Source: a virus
Direction: 5' to 3' (one strand)
Virus record (IMG/VR): IMGVR_UViG_3300046012_000279
Span: 1 to 24,440 of that record
Length of the DNA stretch: 24,440 nucleotides
The stretch's first letter is position 1. Each line of letters starts with the position of its first letter. The notes beneath the pieces were generated by a model. That model saw only the letters and a program-made list of their open reading frames with translations, had not been told where the DNA came from and did no database searches. Both the position numbers and the translations under genes were made by a program. Of this stretch, positions 22,201 to 24,440 are shown in pieces.

Positions 22201-22248
22201 GTCGTACAGAACGGCGTCAAGTTTAGCGGCGGCGCAATCTTTAAGTAA
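19222..22248 (+). CDS. Large exported propeller plus beta-helix protein with a CHB_HEX-like end (1008 aa)
   Basis: TTG 19222 is preferred to ATG 19183 because it starts a signal peptide directly (LLKILSAILFLASVAGA), follows AAGGCGG, and overlaps the previous stop by 7 bases. Residues to about 440 show repeated strand units (HVLYTDSGTTTLYYQTF; HILYATSGTSNTLRYANR), like a sialidase-type propeller. From about 454 the pattern TTGSNVGTC...DTVQVASGTYSE is a DUF1565/pectate-lyase-like beta-helix. About 905-990 (ATPTFSPVAGTYSSAQSVTI) resembles a chitobiase C-terminal type domain (CHB_HEX_C). Carbohydrate binding or cleavage is inferred; catalytic residues were not identified. Confidence 0.72.
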   Translation: MLKILSAILFLASVAGATVNPTVVPDASQNGVTVGPGWDDAAVRQLIRTEANVVYVIASDDDPCQIGTTSSGVIHAYKGTGAQVQNSLVPTSFAEVDAAHHPIATNAGSCVFTGNFPALGSPDIRYDTTTKTIHVLYTDSGTTTLYYQTFSTVTDTWSTRVSLATNANGDSGNGWVRQNQVALTLDTNNIPHILYATSGTSNTLRYANRIGGVWSAFTTVASGTNITHPSMVTALDGSIHAAWLSNALAAHALVQYSHYTGTWSAPETVDTGGLVLANGNGDQGPSVATDLSSLPHVLYLVGTVSGADDDVRVRYRTAGGVWTNNTPPSTAGGAPSATGTWFTHTPQNYISSVGDGYVVLGHDVNISPIVFEYQLGGIGNNWHAAVQADPRNQTNTTAGGVGIDGSASVRFDPLRDNNPAIMDVLFYDENDGTAGYDHHATLYYKGIVLAAGTTRLVSTTGSNVGTCAVNPCLTITYAYGQAAAGDTVQVASGTYSESLNLNKAGSAGNLITVQGYPVGGSCPTTPQTDAESPISTRTAPTVNINGATLAASFNTLDCFHLPTGININTGVNSSNVLNNYVDSLPNLTNVGVNFTLTFAGRPTNIHVSHNYIHATQYGMMVMADNSLFDFNEVDALTLPSSSVDDCDYNRLWGDSDTFRRNYYHGTTKGSSGTCKSTQAHNDGWQVFSDSTASTWFSRNMTFDGNTVDNFDEGFILSNDTSVANYYNTWTIVNNVIVNSTAWCGTFDSRDLHVIFMNNVCWGGNAQLRIIDDWDAFATATMQVSNNLFDGMSSFLNGSYFYSDTGGALLTGSGHNIQRDIGFTLSSPANSVGDLNNVNPQLVSPSSTPGAGNYSITSASPARGLATNVGLTTDHQGNVRPSGATGTGFDSGAYQFITSGGTVAATPTFSPVAGTYSSAQSVTISATSGSVICYNTTGAPATNGTTGCATGSLYSSPVSVPSTETLFAVAGGTGFTDSSVGSAAYTITPPTLGSVVQNGVKFSGGAIFK

Positions 22249-22262
22249 GGAAAGGAACTTCG

Positions 22263-22562
22263 ATGCCTCTTAAAGAAGGTAATTCCCAGGAAACAGTGAG
22301 CCAGAACATCAAGACCGAAGTAGAAGCCGGCAAGCCGCAGAAACAAGCCGTGGCCATTGCGCTAAATAAAGCACACGACTGTGGCGGAGTTGAGCCTCCC
22401 ATAGCAATTGCTCCCGACATCATCCCTACCCACGACGATATGCTCAACTGGGCGGGCGGCAACTACGAATGGACGTCGGGCGGGCAGGGAGCGGAAGCTA
22501 ACCGGGGGCTACGCGGCGTTAGTGGTATGGACGCGATTACGCAGTTTGATGGGAGCGAGTAA
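22263..22562 (+). CDS. Small phage protein with a PQKQAVAIAL motif (99 aa)
   Basis: ATG follows AAGGAAAGGAAC. The N-terminal segment (SQNIKTEVEAGKPQKQAVAI) is a short motif seen in many small phage proteins encoded next to virion genes; its role is unknown. The C-terminal half is acidic and Gly-rich. It ends by a TAATG overlap with the protease gene. Confidence 0.65.
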   Translation: MPLKEGNSQETVSQNIKTEVEAGKPQKQAVAIALNKAHDCGGVEPPIAIAPDIIPTHDDMLNWAGGNYEWTSGGQGAEANRGLRGVSGMDAITQFDGSE

Positions 22563-23926
22563 TGGCGCAATTCTTTGCAGATCGCATAGCTCTTGGGAGT
22601 CATCGGGCGAAGACTCCTGAAGGGTACTTGCTGTGTAAAGACATCCCCTTCGCCCGCACTGGCTTTCAGCTATATAAAGCCAAGGACCTTGGGCTAGACG
22701 GTAACCCCGACCGCAAGGTTAAAGTATACCGGCGCTATGATGAAGTTTTTAATCCAGCTACTTTGGCTAGCTTCGAAGGAAAGACCGTAACGTCACCACA
22801 TCCGCCCACATTTCTTAATCCCGATAATGACTCTACTTACTACAAGGGGCATGTACAGAACGTCCGTCAGGGGCCGAAACTGTCAGATGGCGAGCATTCT
22901 TTGTTGGGCGATATCGTTATCAAAGATTCTCGGCTTATCTCACAGGTCGAGAGTAACGCCATTAATGAGCTGAGTGCGGGCTATCAGTGCGCTTACGAGC
23001 AGGACCCGCATACACCAGACATATATTACCAAGTGGAAATACGCGGTAATCACGTGGCAGTAGTGCCTTCCGGGCGGGCCGGAAGCTCAGTCAAAATTTT
23101 AGACGCAAAGGAGGAAGCCGTGACAGAAGTAGCAACTCCGGTTGTAGACGATAAAGTATCGGTCGGAGCATTGACCGGACTTTTACAGCTTCTTGGTTGG
23201 GGTCGCCGGAACACGGTGGACTCCGAGTCGGAAGCTGTTGAACGCAATGAAAAAATAACCAAAGAGGCAAAGGAGCGTGCTGTGGCCCGAAACAAAGATG
23301 AGGGTAAGGAAGAGTTGGAGCGCGAAGAGAAGGGCGCTGCCGCTCCAAAGGATAAGAAGACAACCAAGGACGGTGGCGATGACGATGAGAAGCCGTCCAA
23401 GAAGATGGTCGATGCCATCCGTTCAGCCGTGAAAGACGCGCTGGACGAGTACAAGGAAGAGGAGAAAGAGAAGAAGGAGAAAGACGCGAAGGACGCCGAA
23501 GAGAAAAAGGAAAAAGAGAAGAAGGAAGAAGCTGAGGACGCAGACCTCATTCCCACTCACGAAGTAGGGGCAGAAAACAAACCCAAGAACCCCATTCCTG
23601 GCGCCGACAAGGCCCTGGACTCGCTGAGGGGTATGAAGGAACGTATCGCTGACAGTGGCGATCCGGAGCTGGTCAAGCAATATAACGACACGGTGCGTTC
23701 GTTGAAGAAAGTGACAACGGACAACAGCTCTGAAGGTTATCGGGCGCTGTTGAGCACTTCCAGCAAGGACGTCAAGCGGGCTACCGAACTGGCAACCGTT
23801 GGCGTTCGAGACGCCTCCGAAGCGGGAGAAAGCTTCGAGATCATGGCGGAGCGTTTTCGCGGTAAAAATCCGAGCGAAGTAGCTGCTGAACTGGCTGCGG
23901 AAGCTCGCAATAAGGGAGGCAAGTAA
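22562..23926 (+). CDS. DUF2213 prohead protease with a C-terminal scaffold region (454 aa)
   Basis: Residues about 1-180 fit DUF2213, the capsid maturation protease-like family of tailed phages: YLLCKDIPFARTG, YRRYDEVFNPATLASFEGKT, VTSPHPPTFL, NELSAGYQCAYE, then RGNHVAVVPSGRAGSSV. In these proteins the conserved His and Ser make the active site; here H in SPHPP and H in GNHVAVV are candidates. The rest is extremely charged and helical (long Lys/Glu tracts), as in scaffolding proteins. An in-frame internal start at 23120 would make the scaffold alone. Confidence 0.83.
   Translation: MAQFFADRIALGSHRAKTPEGYLLCKDIPFARTGFQLYKAKDLGLDGNPDRKVKVYRRYDEVFNPATLASFEGKTVTSPHPPTFLNPDNDSTYYKGHVQNVRQGPKLSDGEHSLLGDIVIKDSRLISQVESNAINELSAGYQCAYEQDPHTPDIYYQVEIRGNHVAVVPSGRAGSSVKILDAKEEAVTEVATPVVDDKVSVGALTGLLQLLGWGRRNTVDSESEAVERNEKITKEAKERAVARNKDEGKEELEREEKGAAAPKDKKTTKDGGDDDEKPSKKMVDAIRSAVKDALDEYKEEEKEKKEKDAKDAEEKKEKEKKEEAEDADLIPTHEVGAENKPKNPIPGADKALDSLRGMKERIADSGDPELVKQYNDTVRSLKKVTTDNSSEGYRALLSTSSKDVKRATELATVGVRDASEAGESFEIMAERFRGKNPSEVAAELAAEARNKGGK
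23120..23926 (+). CDS. Nested scaffold protein from an internal GTG start (268 aa)
   Basis: At the junction of protease and charged tail, AAAGGAGG (23107-23114) lies 5 bases before an in-frame GTG (23120, codon 187), giving MTEVATPVVDDKVSV and the whole Lys/Glu-rich tail. The layout resembles lambda C/Nu3, where protease and scaffold share one frame and end at the same stop. The Shine-Dalgarno is among the strongest in the window. Expression is inferred. Confidence 0.55.
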   Translation: MTEVATPVVDDKVSVGALTGLLQLLGWGRRNTVDSESEAVERNEKITKEAKERAVARNKDEGKEELEREEKGAAAPKDKKTTKDGGDDDEKPSKKMVDAIRSAVKDALDEYKEEEKEKKEKDAKDAEEKKEKEKKEEAEDADLIPTHEVGAENKPKNPIPGADKALDSLRGMKERIADSGDPELVKQYNDTVRSLKKVTTDNSSEGYRALLSTSSKDVKRATELATVGVRDASEAGESFEIMAERFRGKNPSEVAAELAAEARNKGGK

Positions 23927-23930
23927 CCAC

Positions 23931-24440
23931 ATGCCAGGAGCTGTCGTTGGTACCCAGATGAACCAGGGTTTCCCTGGTACGTACAGCCAGAACGGGGATT
24001 GTGTGATTTCACCTTGCACGATCCGCAGTACCGATTCGGCTGGGCCGGCGTTCGGCAAAGTTGTCGTTTCGAACTTTGATGCCGCCGGAGACTTCAGTGA
24101 CGCCGCAGTCAGTATGGCTGCCGCTGTCACCCCCACCATGGCCCAAGGCGTTGCCGGCTCTATCGTCGGTATCGCTGTTCGCGAGGTCATTACCCAGGTA
24201 GCTTCCTACGTCTCCGCTCAGCCGCTTACGCCGCTGGTTCAGACGTATGCTCCCGGCACCGTTGCAGATGTGATCGAGCGCGGAACCGTCTCAGTGGTTG
24301 TAAAAGACCCTCAGGCAGCCGGTTACAAGCGCGGTCAAAAAGTGTATCTCCGCACGGTCGCCAACGGGGCTTTTCCCAGCGCGGCAGTAGGCGATCTGGA
24401 AACCGCTGCGGACGCCGGCAACACAGTTCAGCTTACCAAT
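23931..24440 (+). CDS. Structural cement or decoration protein, partial
   Basis: Starts at ATG 23931, 12 bases after GGGAGG, and runs 170 codons off the window end. It begins MPGAVVGTQMNQGFPGTYS and shows the pattern of gp24-like cement proteins: a central GIAVREV, then YAPGTVADVIERGTVSVVVK, then KRGQKVYLRT and a Gly/Asp-rich strand end. Such proteins stabilise the capsid and are usually followed by the major capsid gene, expected just outside the window. Confidence 0.65.
   Translation, partial: MPGAVVGTQMNQGFPGTYSQNGDCVISPCTIRSTDSAGPAFGKVVVSNFDAAGDFSDAAVSMAAAVTPTMAQGVAGSIVGIAVREVITQVASYVSAQPLTPLVQTYAPGTVADVIERGTVSVVVKDPQAAGYKRGQKVYLRTVANGAFPSAAVGDLETAADAGNTVQLTN

Overview
The window looks like part of a tailed double-stranded DNA phage or prophage. 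It carries a recognisable packaging and head module on the + strand: small terminase, PBSX-type large terminase, DUF1073 portal, Mu gpF-like head protein, DUF2213 protease with scaffold, and a cement protein cut by the window end. A short leftward cluster of tiny accessory genes lies on the - strand. The host cannot be read directly. Moderately GC-rich coding sequence and Ser/Thr/Ala/Gly-rich secreted proteins with Sec-type leaders resemble soil Acidobacteriota, but this is only a suggestion. No tRNA, rRNA, CRISPR array, integrase or transposase was seen.

Layout. Positions 188-3042 (- strand) hold small genes, several joined by ATGA, GTGA or TGATG overlaps, behind a promoter at 3091-3119. The first encodes a protein with three winged-helix-like repeats. 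Positions 3043-3767 are non-coding and hold four copies of a 16-bp motif in two pairs, each with 27-bp spacing and in inverted orientation. They also hold a rightward promoter, a structured leader with a tiny ORF, and an intrinsic terminator. Positions 3768-8823 hold the terminase genes and ten small ORFs. Positions 8823-14546 hold the portal, a kinase-like plus ADP-ribosyltransferase ORF, a HiPIP-like plus pyrophosphatase-like protein, a zinc-ribbon protein and the Mu-F head protein. Positions 14556-22248 hold a small virion-type protein, then four proteins with predicted signal peptides, including two giants of about 1,000 residues. Positions 22263-24440 hold a small protein, the DUF2213 protease with a nested scaffold start, and the partial cement protein.

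The most exciting point is the end of the portal gene. It stops at GGAGG-CT-CTT-TGA-A, almost a copy of the prfB (release factor 2) +1 programmed frameshift signal. The +1 frame opens directly into coding-like sequence with no start codon for 57 nt, then into a 662-codon ORF with a kinase-like domain and an R-S-E type ADP-ribosyltransferase. This suggests that a minority of portal subunits are made as a roughly 1,268-residue portal-kinase-ART fusion. These could place effector enzymes in the virion for delivery to the host, in the manner of T4 Alt.

Other notable points are a strong in-frame internal ribosome binding site separating protease from scaffold in the DUF2213 gene, the symmetric repeat array next to the triple winged-helix gene, and the cluster of Sec-signal proteins inside a virion gene module.
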